Below, piece by piece: positions 15,268-24,213 of a stretch of 44,297 nucleotides of DNA. Within the stretch, counting starts at the first letter, position 1. Each line of letters starts with the position of its first letter. The stretch is from an uncultured SAR116 cluster alpha proteobacterium (GTDB lineage: Bacteria > Pseudomonadota > Alphaproteobacteria > Puniceispirillales > Puniceispirillaceae): the NCBI GenBank assembly GCA_902578815.1, contig CACHEI010000015.1, forward strand, positions 1-44,297, given 5' to 3'. The position numbers were made by a program, and so were the translations under genes. The notes beneath the pieces are model-generated. The model did no database searches. It had not been told where the DNA came from and worked only from the letters and a program-made list of their open reading frames with translations.

Positions 15268-16836
15268 GTGAATATTGTCTGGTTTAAGAGGGACCTGCGC
15301 GTCTGGGATCATGAAGCGCTGGCTACCGCCGCTACGGAAGGGCCGGTTCTGCCTCTCTACATAGTTGAGCCATCCCTGTGGGCGCAGCCTGACCTCAGCG
15401 CCCGACATTATGCGTTTCTCACGGAATCGCTCGAAGCGCTTTCCGCGTCGCTCGCCCGTTTAGGCCAACCACTGATCATCCGTACAGGCGATGCTGTTGA
15501 AGTTCTGTCCGAACTGGCAGCGGCACTTGATGTCAGCGCGATTTATGCGCACCAAGAAACCTGGAATGGCTGGACCTATGATCGTGACAGGCGTGTTATC
15601 GCCTGGGCCAGACGCGCTCATATTGCGTTTCACGAATTTCAGCAGCATGGTGTGCATCGGGCGATGGCCTCGCGCCGTGGCTGGGCCTCGAAATGGGATG
15701 CGATGATGCGCCAGCCCGTCACCCCAGTGCCAGACAGGCTTGCCCCTGTGAAGGCTCACACAGCCCCCCTGCCAACAGTGGCCGAACTAGGCCTTGATGC
15801 AGATCCCTGTCCCCAGCGCCAGACGGGTGGGCGATCTGCTGGTATTGCACAGTTGAAATCCTTTCTTGAGGAACGCGGACGCGGCTATCGGTTTGAAATG
15901 TCGTCACCGGTCACTGCGCCAACCAGCTGCTCCCGATTGTCGCCCTACCTTGCCTTTGGCTGCTTGTCGATGCGCGAGGTCTATCATGCCAGCCAGCGTC
16001 GTCGCCAAACCTTACGTGAAGCAGGTGCCGCTGATCTCACCACTAACACGAGGGACAGAACAAGCTGGCTAAAATCTCTCACCAGCTTCAACAGCCGCCT
16101 GCATTGGCACTGTCACTTTATACAGAAGCTTGAGGATGAACCAGAAGCGGAATTCCGCGCCTTTCACCCGGCATATCGTGATTGGCACAAAGATCTGCCA
16201 GACGCGGAACAGCGCTTGCTTGCCTGGCAGAACGGGCGCACAGGTTATCCACTGGTTGATGCCTGTATGCGGGCACTTGCAACGACAGGGTGGCTCACCT
16301 TTCGGATGCGCGCTATGGTGATGAGCTTTGCCAGCTACCATCTGTGGCTAGATTGGCGCGGTCCGGCCCTGCATCTGGCACGCCAGTTTGTCGATTATGA
16401 GCCGGGCATCCATTACAGTCAGTGTCAGATGCAGTCTGGGATCACAGGTATCAACACCATACGCATATATAACCCGGTCAAGCAGAGCCAGGATCAGGAC
16501 AAAGCCGGCTTTTTTATCAGACAATGGATTCCCGAACTAGCGGCCATGCCCCACGCGCTGATTCATACACCATGGTTCAAACCGGCCCTGGCACCTGACT
16601 ATCCGCCACCACTTGTTGATGAAAAGCTGGCCCGCAAACAGGCGGCGGCGCAGATCTATGCCATTCGCCGCACAGGTTCTCACCGCCGGCAAGCTAGCCT
16701 CGTTATCACCAGACACGCCAGCCGCCGTGATGGGAGCATGGCAAAGCATCGTGGCTCTCGCTCTTCTCAAAAATTGGCTGAAAACGCAGCTCTTCCTGAG
16801 CATAAACAGATGGATTTGAAGCTTGAAAGCCCCTAG
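15268..16836 (+). CDS. cryptochrome/DNA photolyase family protein
   Basis: 522 residues with GTG start; GAGG lies about nine bases upstream. The N-terminal photolyase alpha/beta domain (MNIVWFKRDLRVWDHEAL; antenna-binding) is followed by the FAD-binding helical domain: SRLSPYLAFGCLSMREVYHA, HWHCHFIQKLED, GRTGYPLVDACMRALATTGWLTFRMRAMVMSFASYHL, then an SQCQMQSGITGINTIRIYNPVKQ loop instead of the NNWQW box of class I CPD photolyases. It repairs UV-induced pyrimidine dimers using blue light, or acts as a photoreceptor; the loop places it in a bacterial subgroup I remember from cyanobacteria and marine bacteria. A basic C-terminal tail (about 465-522, Arg/Ser/Lys-rich) may bind DNA. Its neighbour cysQ follows 30 bases later. 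Confidence 0.9.
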   Translation: MNIVWFKRDLRVWDHEALATAATEGPVLPLYIVEPSLWAQPDLSARHYAFLTESLEALSASLARLGQPLIIRTGDAVEVLSELAAALDVSAIYAHQETWNGWTYDRDRRVIAWARRAHIAFHEFQQHGVHRAMASRRGWASKWDAMMRQPVTPVPDRLAPVKAHTAPLPTVAELGLDADPCPQRQTGGRSAGIAQLKSFLEERGRGYRFEMSSPVTAPTSCSRLSPYLAFGCLSMREVYHASQRRRQTLREAGAADLTTNTRDRTSWLKSLTSFNSRLHWHCHFIQKLEDEPEAEFRAFHPAYRDWHKDLPDAEQRLLAWQNGRTGYPLVDACMRALATTGWLTFRMRAMVMSFASYHLWLDWRGPALHLARQFVDYEPGIHYSQCQMQSGITGINTIRIYNPVKQSQDQDKAGFFIRQWIPELAAMPHALIHTPWFKPALAPDYPPPLVDEKLARKQAAAQIYAIRRTGSHRRQASLVITRHASRRDGSMAKHRGSRSSQKLAENAALPEHKQMDLKLESP

Positions 16837-16866
16837 CCATGGCGCAGAAAGCGACTGGAGTTTCAG

Positions 16867-17661
16867 ATGACAGATCATTTCTCACACGCCCATCTTGTTG
16901 AAAACCTGTTGCCCGCCGTTCACGAGGCAGGAACGGCGGTAATGCGGATCCACGCAGACGGTGTTGTTGCCAACCGTAAGGCTGATGGCTCGCCAATTAC
17001 CGCCGCTGATAATGCGAGCGAGGATATTCTGCTGGGAGCCATTGCAAGCGCAGCCCCAGGCATCACAATCATTTCCGAGGAAAATGCTGCAAGCCACGGC
17101 ATAAGCCCGCCGGATCGTTTCTTTCTGGTTGATCCGCTGGATGGCACTAAGGAGTTTCTGCGACCAGATGGGCAGGGTGCCTTTACCGTCAATGTCGCGC
17201 TGATCGAACAGGGCCGGCCGGTCATGGGTATTGTCTATGCACCGGCGTTGGGCCGTTTGTTTCACTCCGGCGATGGTCAAACGCCTGTCGAAAGTGCTGG
17301 TGACAGGATACGTGCGCTTGCTGTGCGTTCCGCGCCATCTGCAGGACTTACCGCTGTTGCCAGCAGAACGCACCTCGATCCGGCAACAAATGGCTGGCTG
17401 GCGGCCCATGGGATCAGCAAAACACAGGCCATCGGCTCAAGCCTGAAATTCTGTCTTGTTGCGGCTGGTGAAGCTGATGTCTATCCGCGCTTTGGCCCAA
17501 CGATGGAGTGGGACACGGCGGCTGGTGATGCGGTTTTGCGCGCAGCTGGTGGTCACATGGAGACGCCGGCAGGTGATGAATTTACCTATGGCAAGCCGGA
17601 GTACCGCAACGGGCCCTTCATCGCTTGCGGCGGTTTTCGTCCGATCACCGCTTTTGCCTAA
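16867..17661 (+). CDS. cysQ: 3'(2'),5'-bisphosphate nucleotidase
   Basis: 264 residues, inositol-monophosphatase superfamily. It removes the 3'-phosphate from PAP/PAPS, recycling the by-product of sulfate activation. Metal and catalytic motifs are intact: Asp in [14 protein letters not shown] near 75, DPLDGTKEF (93-101) and [15 protein letters not shown] near 218. The DGTKEF form favours CysQ over inositol monophosphatase. GGAG lies about seven bases before ATG 16867. The stop codon overlaps that of the convergent SDR gene by four bases. Confidence 0.92.
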   Translation: MTDHFSHAHLVENLLPAVHEAGTAVMRIHADGVVANRKADGSPITAADNASEDILLGAIASAAPGITIISEENAASHGISPPDRFFLVDPLDGTKEFLRPDGQGAFTVNVALIEQGRPVMGIVYAPALGRLFHSGDGQTPVESAGDRIRALAVRSAPSAGLTAVASRTHLDPATNGWLAAHGISKTQAIGSSLKFCLVAAGEADVYPRFGPTMEWDTAAGDAVLRAAGGHMETPAGDEFTYGKPEYRNGPFIACGGFRPITAFA

Positions 17662-18395
17662 CCTCTGCCAATAAAAGGCATTTTCGGCGCCATGACTGTA
17701 ATAAACTGGACATTGGCATCCAGCGGCATCTCGGCCATATGCAGCACCGAGCTTGCGACATGAGTGATGTCCATCGTTGCCTCAGCACGGATTGATCCAT
17801 CTGGTTGTGGCACGCCCTCGGTCATCGGCACCGCCATTTCGGTCAGCGCGTTGCCTATATCGATTTGCCCACAGACGATGTCAAACTTCCGCCCATCCAG
17901 CGACAATGTCTTTGTCAGGCCGGTGATTGCATGCTTAGTGCTGGCATAGGGCGACGATCCGGGGCGTGGCGAGTGTGCTGCAATCGAGCCGTTATTGATG
18001 ATCCTGCCCCCCTGTGGCTTCTGCGCGCGCATCCAGGCGAAAGCCGCCCGGGCGCACAGAAATGATCCAGTCAGATTGATCCGCACCACATCCAGCCAAG
18101 TTTCAACATCGGTCTCATCAATGGTTCTAGCTGGGCTGCTTATGCCGGCATTGTTGAACAGCGCATCTAGTCTGTCCCACTTTTTTCTGGCGGTGGCAAA
18201 GGCGCTCTCGACCGATGCTGCCTCACCGACATCGCATTGCAGGATCAGTGCGCGGTTATCTCCACCTGCAGTTGCCTCCAGCGTTTCATGCCGCCGTCCG
18301 ATCAGCCCAACTCGCCAGCCAGCACCCAGAAAGGCGGTGGCGGTGGCGCGTCCGATGCCGCTGCCGGCACCTGTGATGATGATTGTCTTGTCCAT
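17658..18395 (-). CDS. SDR-family oxidoreductase
   Basis: 245 residues, classical short-chain dehydrogenase. NAD(P)-binding TGAGSGIG (8-15), structural NNAG (81-84), catalytic Ser137, Tyr150 and Lys154 (YASTK). GRR after the second strand (33-35) suggests NADP rather than NAD. The substrate is unknown; the family covers sugar, steroid, acyl and amino-alcohol oxidoreductases. The ATG is followed by a clean Rossmann start, so the start is secure. It is convergent with cysQ and divergent from hflX. Confidence 0.88.
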   Translation of the reverse strand: MDKTIIITGAGSGIGRATATAFLGAGWRVGLIGRRHETLEATAGGDNRALILQCDVGEAASVESAFATARKKWDRLDALFNNAGISSPARTIDETDVETWLDVVRINLTGSFLCARAAFAWMRAQKPQGGRIINNGSIAAHSPRPGSSPYASTKHAITGLTKTLSLDGRKFDIVCGQIDIGNALTEMAVPMTEGVPQPDGSIRAEATMDITHVASSVLHMAEMPLDANVQFITVMAPKMPFIGRG

Positions 18396-18557
18396 CCTGC
18401 CTTTGACTCCTCTGAAAACAACTCGATCATAGGGTAATCACCGCTGGCGGTCCATCAATCTGGCGGCAGGTACGTCCCCAAAACTGGATTTTTTGCTTTC
18501 CTGGCGTTAGATCACATTGTAAAAGTTGGCAACAACCCCAAACAGAAGGGTCTATCT

Positions 18558-19841
18558 TTGGGAATTAGCACCGCCTTTGTGGTCCATCCTGATGTCCGAT
18601 TAACGCCGCTCAGCCGTACGCCTGCGATTATGCTTGAGGAGGCATGCCTGCTGGTCGAGGCGATTGGTCTCGAAGTGAAGTTTTCTGAAGTGGTGTCCTT
18701 TGCGAGGCCGCGTGCTGCCTCATTTCTTAGCAAGGGCCATGCCGAGCGTCTTGCCGCACTTGCCGAAGAGGCGGATCATCCACTGATCGTCATCAATACC
18801 GCCCTGACACCCGTGCAGCAGCGCAATCTGGAAACGATGACCAATACCAAAGTTATTGATCGGACAGCGCTTATCCTGGAAATCTTTGGCGCGCGGGCGC
18901 AGACCCATGCTGGTCGCCTGCAGGTCGAGCTTGCCGCGCTCTCATTCCAACGCAGCAGACTTGTGCGCAGCTGGACCCACCTCGAGCGCCAACGGGGTGG
19001 TGGTGGCTTTCTAGGTGGTCCTGGCGAGCGGCAGATCGAACTTGACCGGCGTATGCTGATAGACCGTGTTGTTCGGATAAGGAAAGAGTTGCAGGAGGTT
19101 GAGCGCACTCGCCATCTGCAACGAAACAACAGGGCCCGCAGTGAGACGCCGACGCTCGCGCTGATAGGCTATACAAATGCCGGAAAATCCACCTTTTTCA
19201 ATCGTCTGACAGGTGCTTGCGTACTCTCGCAGGACATGCTGTTCGCCACGCTTGATCCAACCATGCGTGGCCTATGCCTTCCCTCTGGGCGCAGGGCGGT
19301 GATTGCTGATACCGTTGGCTTCATCAGCCAGCTGCCAACCGAACTGGTTGAGGCCTTCAAAAGCACGCTGGAGGAAGTAGTGGAGGCTGATCTGCTGCTG
19401 CATGTGCATGATGCGTCCTCGCCAATGATTGCTGAGGAAGCCGATGATGTACGCGCCGTTCTTGCCGACCTTGGACTTGATGAAGATGAACAGCAATCGC
19501 GGATCATTAATATTCTGAACAAATCTGACAGGTTAGCCGACAATGATGACCGTCAGCCTCTACTAAATCTTTTTCCCAGCGCCGTCTTTACCTCGGCACT
19601 CACCGGCAAAGGGATTGATGACGCACTTGCCGCCATCGATGCGCATCTTGCCGCTGGCGCACTTGATTGGACGCTTGCACTTGGTCCGAGTGATGGTGCG
19701 GCGCGTGCCTGGCTGTATGCGAATGGCAAGGTTTCGGCCTCAGCCTATAATGAGGATGGTACACAAACACTCTCAGTCCAGATTGATCCGCCGAAATGGG
19801 CGCGGTTTTGCGCGCGCTGGCCGCAGCTTGTCAGCAGGTGA
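18558..19841 (+). CDS. hflX: ribosome-associated GTPase HflX
   Basis: 427 residues from a TTG at 18558, with AGAAGGG nine bases upstream. The frame is open a further 40 codons upstream without ATG or GTG, so the start is uncertain. N-terminal HflX domain with the glycine-rich RQRGGGGFLGGPGERQIELDRR (145-166), a coiled linker, then the GTPase domain: G1 GYTNAGKST (204-212), switch FATLDPT, G3 DTVGF, G4 NKSD. HflX splits stalled or stress-hibernating ribosomes. In many proteobacteria hfq lies beside it; here the neighbours are an SDR gene and an aminotransferase. Confidence 0.93.
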   Translation: MGISTAFVVHPDVRLTPLSRTPAIMLEEACLLVEAIGLEVKFSEVVSFARPRAASFLSKGHAERLAALAEEADHPLIVINTALTPVQQRNLETMTNTKVIDRTALILEIFGARAQTHAGRLQVELAALSFQRSRLVRSWTHLERQRGGGGFLGGPGERQIELDRRMLIDRVVRIRKELQEVERTRHLQRNNRARSETPTLALIGYTNAGKSTFFNRLTGACVLSQDMLFATLDPTMRGLCLPSGRRAVIADTVGFISQLPTELVEAFKSTLEEVVEADLLLHVHDASSPMIAEEADDVRAVLADLGLDEDEQQSRIINILNKSDRLADNDDRQPLLNLFPSAVFTSALTGKGIDDALAAIDAHLAAGALDWTLALGPSDGAARAWLYANGKVSASAYNEDGTQTLSVQIDPPKWARFCARWPQLVSR

Positions 19842-19918
19842 TGTTTTTCCCGTTTCCAAATGATGAATTCTGCCAGTAGAGTATCGCCAGCGAAAATATC
19901 AGATGAGAGTAGGTATTG

Positions 19919-20782
19919 ATGAATCGGGTTGTTTTTCTGAACGGTGAATTCATTCCTGAGCGCGAGGCGAAACTGTCAATTTTTGACCGGGGCCTTCTCT
20001 TTGCCGATGCGGTCTATGAAGGTTTTGGCATTCTGGATGGCCAGATCACCGATTTTTCCTATCATATGGACCGGCTGGACAGCTCACTTGCCAAGCTCAA
20101 TATGCCGTCGCCGATGCAGCGTGACGAGATGCTCACAACGCTAATGCGTCTGATTGCCGAAAACCAGCAAAGCGAGGGCTTTCTCTATCTGCATATTACG
20201 CGCGGCGAGGGTGATCGCAACTACCTCTATGATGACAGCTACACGCCAAATGTCTTTGCTTTCACCCAGGCCGAGAAATTCGCTGCCGATGCGCGGCCAA
20301 AGCCTGTCTCGTTGGCCAGTGTCCCCGACATTCGCTGGGCGCGCCGGGATATCAAGACGACTAATCTTCTGGGACAAGTGATTGCCAAGCAAGCAGCGCA
20401 CGACGCCGGTGCCTATGAAGCGCTGATGATTGATGCAGACGGTTTTGTAACCGAGGCTGGCTCCTCCAGCTTCTTTTTCATCAAGGATAGGATTCTCTAT
20501 GTTCGTCCGGTTAGTAATGAAATTCTGCATGGCATTACCCGTCAGACGATGCTGCGTGTGGCCGCCGCTCACCAGCTTCGCATTGTCGAGACGATCTATA
20601 CGTTGGACCAGGCCAAACAGGCTGATGAGGCCTTTATCACCGCCGCATCGATCTATGTGATGCCGGTTGGCCGGATTGACGATGCGCAGATTGGTGATGG
20701 CCAGACCGGTGCAATCACCTCGACGTTGCGCACCGCCTATCTTGAAACTGCAAGGGCTGAGTTTCCCACATTAAATATTTGA
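19919..20782 (+). CDS. class IV aminotransferase, D-amino-acid transaminase type
   Basis: 287 residues from ATG 19919, with GAGAGTAGG upstream; a TTG one codon earlier is an alternative. PLP fold type IV. Seen: N-terminal VFLNGEFIPEREAKLSIFDRGLLFADAVYEG, catalytic Lys in RRDIKTTNLLGQVIAKQAA, and cofactor-contacting VTEAGSSSFFFI. The RRDIKTTNLL form and length fit D-alanine/D-amino-acid aminotransferase (dat), which makes D-glutamate from D-alanine or the reverse; a branched-chain or aminodeoxychorismate-lyase relative is possible. It is separated from hflX by 77 bases and from ridA by a 155-base AT-rich gap. Confidence 0.85.
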   Translation: MNRVVFLNGEFIPEREAKLSIFDRGLLFADAVYEGFGILDGQITDFSYHMDRLDSSLAKLNMPSPMQRDEMLTTLMRLIAENQQSEGFLYLHITRGEGDRNYLYDDSYTPNVFAFTQAEKFAADARPKPVSLASVPDIRWARRDIKTTNLLGQVIAKQAAHDAGAYEALMIDADGFVTEAGSSSFFFIKDRILYVRPVSNEILHGITRQTMLRVAAAHQLRIVETIYTLDQAKQADEAFITAASIYVMPVGRIDDAQIGDGQTGAITSTLRTAYLETARAEFPTLNI

Positions 20783-20876
20783 CTAAGCTAATGAAAAGTA
20801 TAGATTTAAATAAAAAAATAAATGGTAAGTATGGGGCTGGTGACAGATGCCAGCTCAAGATAAGAAAAATGCTCTG

Positions 20877-20888
20877 AAATGGCCATTT
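20877..20888. promoter_or_regulatory. 12-base palindrome, candidate operator before ridA
   Basis: AAATGGCCATTT is a perfect palindrome 50 bases before the ridA start. It is followed at once by T-rich and TATA-like DNA (TATACCCATATATAAC), a plausible -10 region. It lies in the only sizeable gap upstream of the ridA-Rieske-DUF1028 genes. Confidence 0.35.
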
Positions 20889-20937
20889 TTTATACCCATA
20901 TATAACTGTAATAGATAGATAAAAAGGTAAAAATAAA

Positions 20938-21351
20938 ATGGTCCATAAGCGTATCAGACCCTTCAACACCAAACAAACCTACCCAGAGCAGAATCTGGAC
21001 AATGACCTCTCGCAAGGCGTGGTTGCGCGCGGAACGATGGTATTCCTGCGTGGACAGGTGGCGCAGGATCTTGACAGTCGCGAATCTCTCCATGTCGGCG
21101 ACGCGGGAAAACAGACAGAAAAGACCATGCAGAACATCGCGATTCTCCTTAAGGAGGCAGGTAGCTGTATGGATCATGTTTGCCGGATTGTTGTCTATCT
21201 GACCGACATCCGCTACCGGGAGGCTGTCTATCAGGAAATGGGAAAATGGTTAAAAGGCGTTCATCCTTGTTCAACCGGAATTGTCGTTCCGGCACTTGCT
21301 CGTCCGGAATGGGTTGTTGAAATCGAGGTGACCGCGGTTATTCCAGATTAG
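20938..21351 (+). CDS. RidA/YjgF-family enamine/imine deaminase
   Basis: 137 residues. RidA proteins form trimers and hydrolyse reactive enamine/imine intermediates made by PLP enzymes; many clustered paralogs serve one specific catabolic pathway. Family marks: VFLRGQVAQDL, MQNIAILLKEAGSCMDHVCRIVVYLTDIRYREAVYQEM, and the C-terminal ALARPEWVVEIEVTAV with the active-site Arg (ARPEWxVEIE). It is co-directional with the Rieske oxygenase and DUF1028 genes, an arrangement suggesting a dedicated role in breakdown of a nitrogen-containing compound. AAAGG lies about 11 bases upstream of the ATG. Confidence 0.9.
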   Translation: MVHKRIRPFNTKQTYPEQNLDNDLSQGVVARGTMVFLRGQVAQDLDSRESLHVGDAGKQTEKTMQNIAILLKEAGSCMDHVCRIVVYLTDIRYREAVYQEMGKWLKGVHPCSTGIVVPALARPEWVVEIEVTAVIPD

Positions 21352-21441
21352 CCGCATCGGCGTAGGCACTGATGCCAGACAGGGTCTGGACAGGTGCCGT
21401 ATCAGATATTGAAAAACAGACAGGGGAGCTATGGCCCGATT

Positions 21442-22593
21442 ATGCAGATGCAACAGCCCTTGAAATTTGATGATGTTCTCAATGCGCTCAAAAGGATTGC
21501 AGCTACTCCGCTTGACGCTGCAACAGCGCCGCCCAAGGCCATTTACACGCTGCCGGAGATGACTGCGCATGAAATGGACCGCATTTTTACCAATGAGTGG
21601 CTTTGCGCCGGTCGCGCCGATGAAGTGCCCAATCCCGGTGATTTCATGGCCTTTGAATGTGGTGATCAGCCGCTGATCATCATCCGTGGAACGGATGGCT
21701 CTATTTCGGCTCGGTCGAATATCTGCCGTCACCGGATGATGCGTCTTATCGAGGGGCGCGGGAACGCACGTAAATTCACCTGTCCTTATCACGCTTGGAC
21801 CTACAATCTCGACGGTCAGCTTGTTGGCGCTGCCTTTATGGATCGGACGAGCTGTTTCAACAAATCGGATATACAGCTTCCCTCGGTCCGATGTGAGGAA
21901 TATCTGGGCTGGATCTATGTCTGCCTTGATCCGGACGTGTCGCCTGTGGCGGACATGCTTGCCGAGCTGACGGAAAAACTTCTGCCTTACAACATGCAGG
22001 ATTATGTGACGATCTTCACCGAGGATCATGTCTGGGAAACCAACTGGAAATGCCTGACTGAGAATTTTATGGAAGGCTACCACCTCCCCGTCGCCCATCA
22101 CGACACGGTCGGCGGGCATTTCCCTGTCGAGGAAACGCTTTTCGATGAGCGCGGCAGCTTCGCGCATTTCACCTCGCAGCTTTTCGTAAAGACAGGTACC
22201 GCTCCAGTCGGTACGGCTCATCCAGACAACACTAGCCTGATCGGCAAATGGCGTAACATTTCGGTGATGCCGACCGTCTTTCCAAGCCATATGTACGTGC
22301 TGGCGCCAGATCATCTCTGGTATCTGGCGCTGCAACCCGACGGGCCGGGGCGAACCCGCATCCGCTATGGTGCGGCGCTGGCCCCTGAAGTGCTAGCGGC
22401 GCAGGCCGATCCGCAATCCTACATCGCTGAGACTAAGGCTTTTCTTGACGCTGTCCAGCTTGAGGACAAACAGTTGGTGGAGGGAATTTTTGTTGGTGCA
22501 AAGGCCCCGCTTTCCAGCCCAGGTCCGCTCAGCTGGCTAGAGCGTGAAAATCATGAATTCACACAATATCTCGCCCGTCGTCTGTGCGACTGA
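21442..22593 (+). CDS. Rieske-type aromatic-ring/quaternary-amine hydroxylating oxygenase, large subunit
   Basis: 383 residues from ATG 21442; GGGGAG lies about 14 bases upstream, and an upstream GTG (21394) would add an unconserved extension. The Rieske [2Fe-2S] ligands are Cys95, His97, Cys114 and His117 (CRHR...CPYHAW). The catalytic domain has NFMEGYHLPVAHH with iron ligands His214 and His219. This architecture covers aromatic dioxygenases as well as choline, carnitine and betaine monooxygenases; the single-subunit context and neighbours (ridA, DUF1028) favour an N-methyl or amine substrate. The required reductase is not in the window. Confidence 0.87.
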   Translation: MQMQQPLKFDDVLNALKRIAATPLDAATAPPKAIYTLPEMTAHEMDRIFTNEWLCAGRADEVPNPGDFMAFECGDQPLIIIRGTDGSISARSNICRHRMMRLIEGRGNARKFTCPYHAWTYNLDGQLVGAAFMDRTSCFNKSDIQLPSVRCEEYLGWIYVCLDPDVSPVADMLAELTEKLLPYNMQDYVTIFTEDHVWETNWKCLTENFMEGYHLPVAHHDTVGGHFPVEETLFDERGSFAHFTSQLFVKTGTAPVGTAHPDNTSLIGKWRNISVMPTVFPSHMYVLAPDHLWYLALQPDGPGRTRIRYGAALAPEVLAAQADPQSYIAETKAFLDAVQLEDKQLVEGIFVGAKAPLSSPGPLSWLERENHEFTQYLARRLCD

Positions 22594-22627
22594 CAGGGTG
22601 CAACGAACAAGCGTGGGAGCTTAAAGC

Positions 22628-23305
22628 ATGACCTTTTCGATTGTCGGACATTGCCCCAAGACTGACATGGCGGGTGTCGCTATCACCACCAGTAGCATCT
22701 GTGTCGGCAGTCGGTGTCCGCATGTGCTTGCTGGTGCTGGAGCTGTGACCACGCAGAATGTCACCGACCCGTCGATCGGTCCCGAGGTGCTTGCACAGCT
22801 GGCTGCCGGTGCGACGGCAGACACGGCGCTTGCTGCAGTGATGGCTGACCGCCCCCACAGTGATTACCGGCAGGTGGCGCTTGTCGACCTTGCGGGTAAT
22901 ATCGCACATTTCACCGGTGACAACATTCTGGGGACCAATGCTGTTGCCACCGGTGTCGGCTGTATTGCCGCTGGCAATCTGCTGGCTAGCGAGGCAGTGC
23001 CGGCTGCGATGGTTACTTCCTTTGCTGCCGGTGCCGGTCTGCATCTGGCTGAAAGGCTGCTGACGGCGCTGCAGGTCGGCATTGATGCTGGAGGCGAGGT
23101 GGGGCCAACCTATTCGGCCGCGCTTCTGGTCGCCCATTGCAACAGCTGGCCGTTGGTTGATCTTCGTGTTGACTGGACCGAGGAATGCCCGGGTCTTGTC
23201 CTGCGCCGGTTATGGGATGCGTATGAACCGCAGATTCAGGCCTATAATCTGCGGGCTCTGGACCCTGCTGCTGCGCCAAGCTATGGCGTTGCAGGTGATG
23301 AATAA
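22628..23305 (+). CDS. DUF1028 family protein
   Basis: 225 residues. It begins TFSIVGHCPKTDMAGVAITT, with the conserved Thr2 and the internal pattern AGAGAVTTQNVTDPSIGPEVL, RQVALVDLAGNIAHFTGDN, VGCIAAGNLLAS and GLHLAERLLTALQVGIDAGGEVGPTYSAALLV, all typical of DUF1028. The fold is thought to belong to the Ntn-hydrolase superfamily, with Thr2 as likely nucleophile after Met removal. Enzymatic role unknown; the family is often found near RidA and amine-catabolism genes. GGGAGC lies about eight bases before ATG. Its last 25 bases overlap the end of the convergent EamA gene. Confidence 0.88.
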   Translation: MTFSIVGHCPKTDMAGVAITTSSICVGSRCPHVLAGAGAVTTQNVTDPSIGPEVLAQLAAGATADTALAAVMADRPHSDYRQVALVDLAGNIAHFTGDNILGTNAVATGVGCIAAGNLLASEAVPAAMVTSFAAGAGLHLAERLLTALQVGIDAGGEVGPTYSAALLVAHCNSWPLVDLRVDWTEECPGLVLRRLWDAYEPQIQAYNLRALDPAAAPSYGVAGDE

Positions 23306-24213
23306 TGTGTGACCAGATAGACGCCTGCACTTGCCAGGGCAAACCCGGCCATGTTCAGCGGCGTCAGCACCTCGCCAAACCATAGCGTGGCCATGATCGC
23401 CGTTGTCGGCGGCACCAGAAACAGCAGCGAGGATGTTGCCGCCATGCTGTCTCGTTTGATCAACACCATGAAAATCACATAGGCACCAAGCGATACTGCC
23501 AGTATCTGCCAGCTCATGGCCAGAATGAAGGGTGTCTGCCAATCGATCTGCGGTTCCTCTAGAAGTGGTGTAACCGCCAGATAGAATAAGGTCGCCGCTG
23601 CCGACTGCAGGAAATTGCTCTTCATCAGGCCGATATTATTGCCGAACTTTTTTTGCATCAGCGTCCCGCAGGTGATCGCTGCCAACCCGCAGAATGTCAC
23701 CCCAAGTCCGGCCAGCAGCAGCTCGCTAGTTGCGCCACTAACAATCGTCGGCACAAGTACGACCGTGACACCAGCAAAGCCGAGAATGATACCGGTCCAT
23801 TGAATATGGCGGAGCGTTTCGGCGAACAGAAAAATCGCCAGAAATGATGACAGCAACGGCTGCATCGAGACGACCAGCGCCGTCAATCCAGCCGGAACGC
23901 CCATCGACAGGGCGAGAAACACACTGCCAAGATAGCCGCCATGCAGCATCACCCCGACAATGGCGGTTGCCAGAAGCGTCCGCCAGCCATCTGCCGAGGC
24001 GGTCTGTGCCGACGGCGTTGCTGTTTCCCAGCTCTGGCGTGCCAACCAGAAACGCGCCACCAGCATTATTCCACCAAACAGCAGTGCGACGATGAAAAAT
24101 CGGACAAACAGCAGGGCAAAGGGTGTTGCATAGATGACAGCGAACTTGCCGGTGACAAAGGCCGATGACCACAGAAAAACGAACATCATTGGCAGGCCAA
24201 CCCGTGCAAACAT
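23281..24213 (-). CDS. EamA/DMT-superfamily transporter
   Basis: 310 residues, about ten membrane helices in two repeats. Family marks: FLWSSAFVTGKFAV near the N-terminus, and the second-repeat FLVPPTTAIMATLWFGEVLTPLNMAGFALASAGVYL. Members export or import metabolites such as amino acids or drugs; substrate unknown. Its ATG shares a base with the stop codon of the preceding GDSL hydrolase gene (TGATG), which indicates translational coupling. The 3' end overlaps DUF1028 by 25 bases. Confidence 0.9.
   Translation of the reverse strand: MFARVGLPMMFVFLWSSAFVTGKFAVIYATPFALLFVRFFIVALLFGGIMLVARFWLARQSWETATPSAQTASADGWRTLLATAIVGVMLHGGYLGSVFLALSMGVPAGLTALVVSMQPLLSSFLAIFLFAETLRHIQWTGIILGFAGVTVVLVPTIVSGATSELLLAGLGVTFCGLAAITCGTLMQKKFGNNIGLMKSNFLQSAAATLFYLAVTPLLEEPQIDWQTPFILAMSWQILAVSLGAYVIFMVLIKRDSMAATSSLLFLVPPTTAIMATLWFGEVLTPLNMAGFALASAGVYLVTHYSSPATP

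Noticed and set aside
21271..22335. 354-codon minus-strand frame
   Set aside because: Antisense shadow of the Rieske oxygenase gene, whose iron-ligand motifs are intact; the shadow has no domain and no ribosome site.
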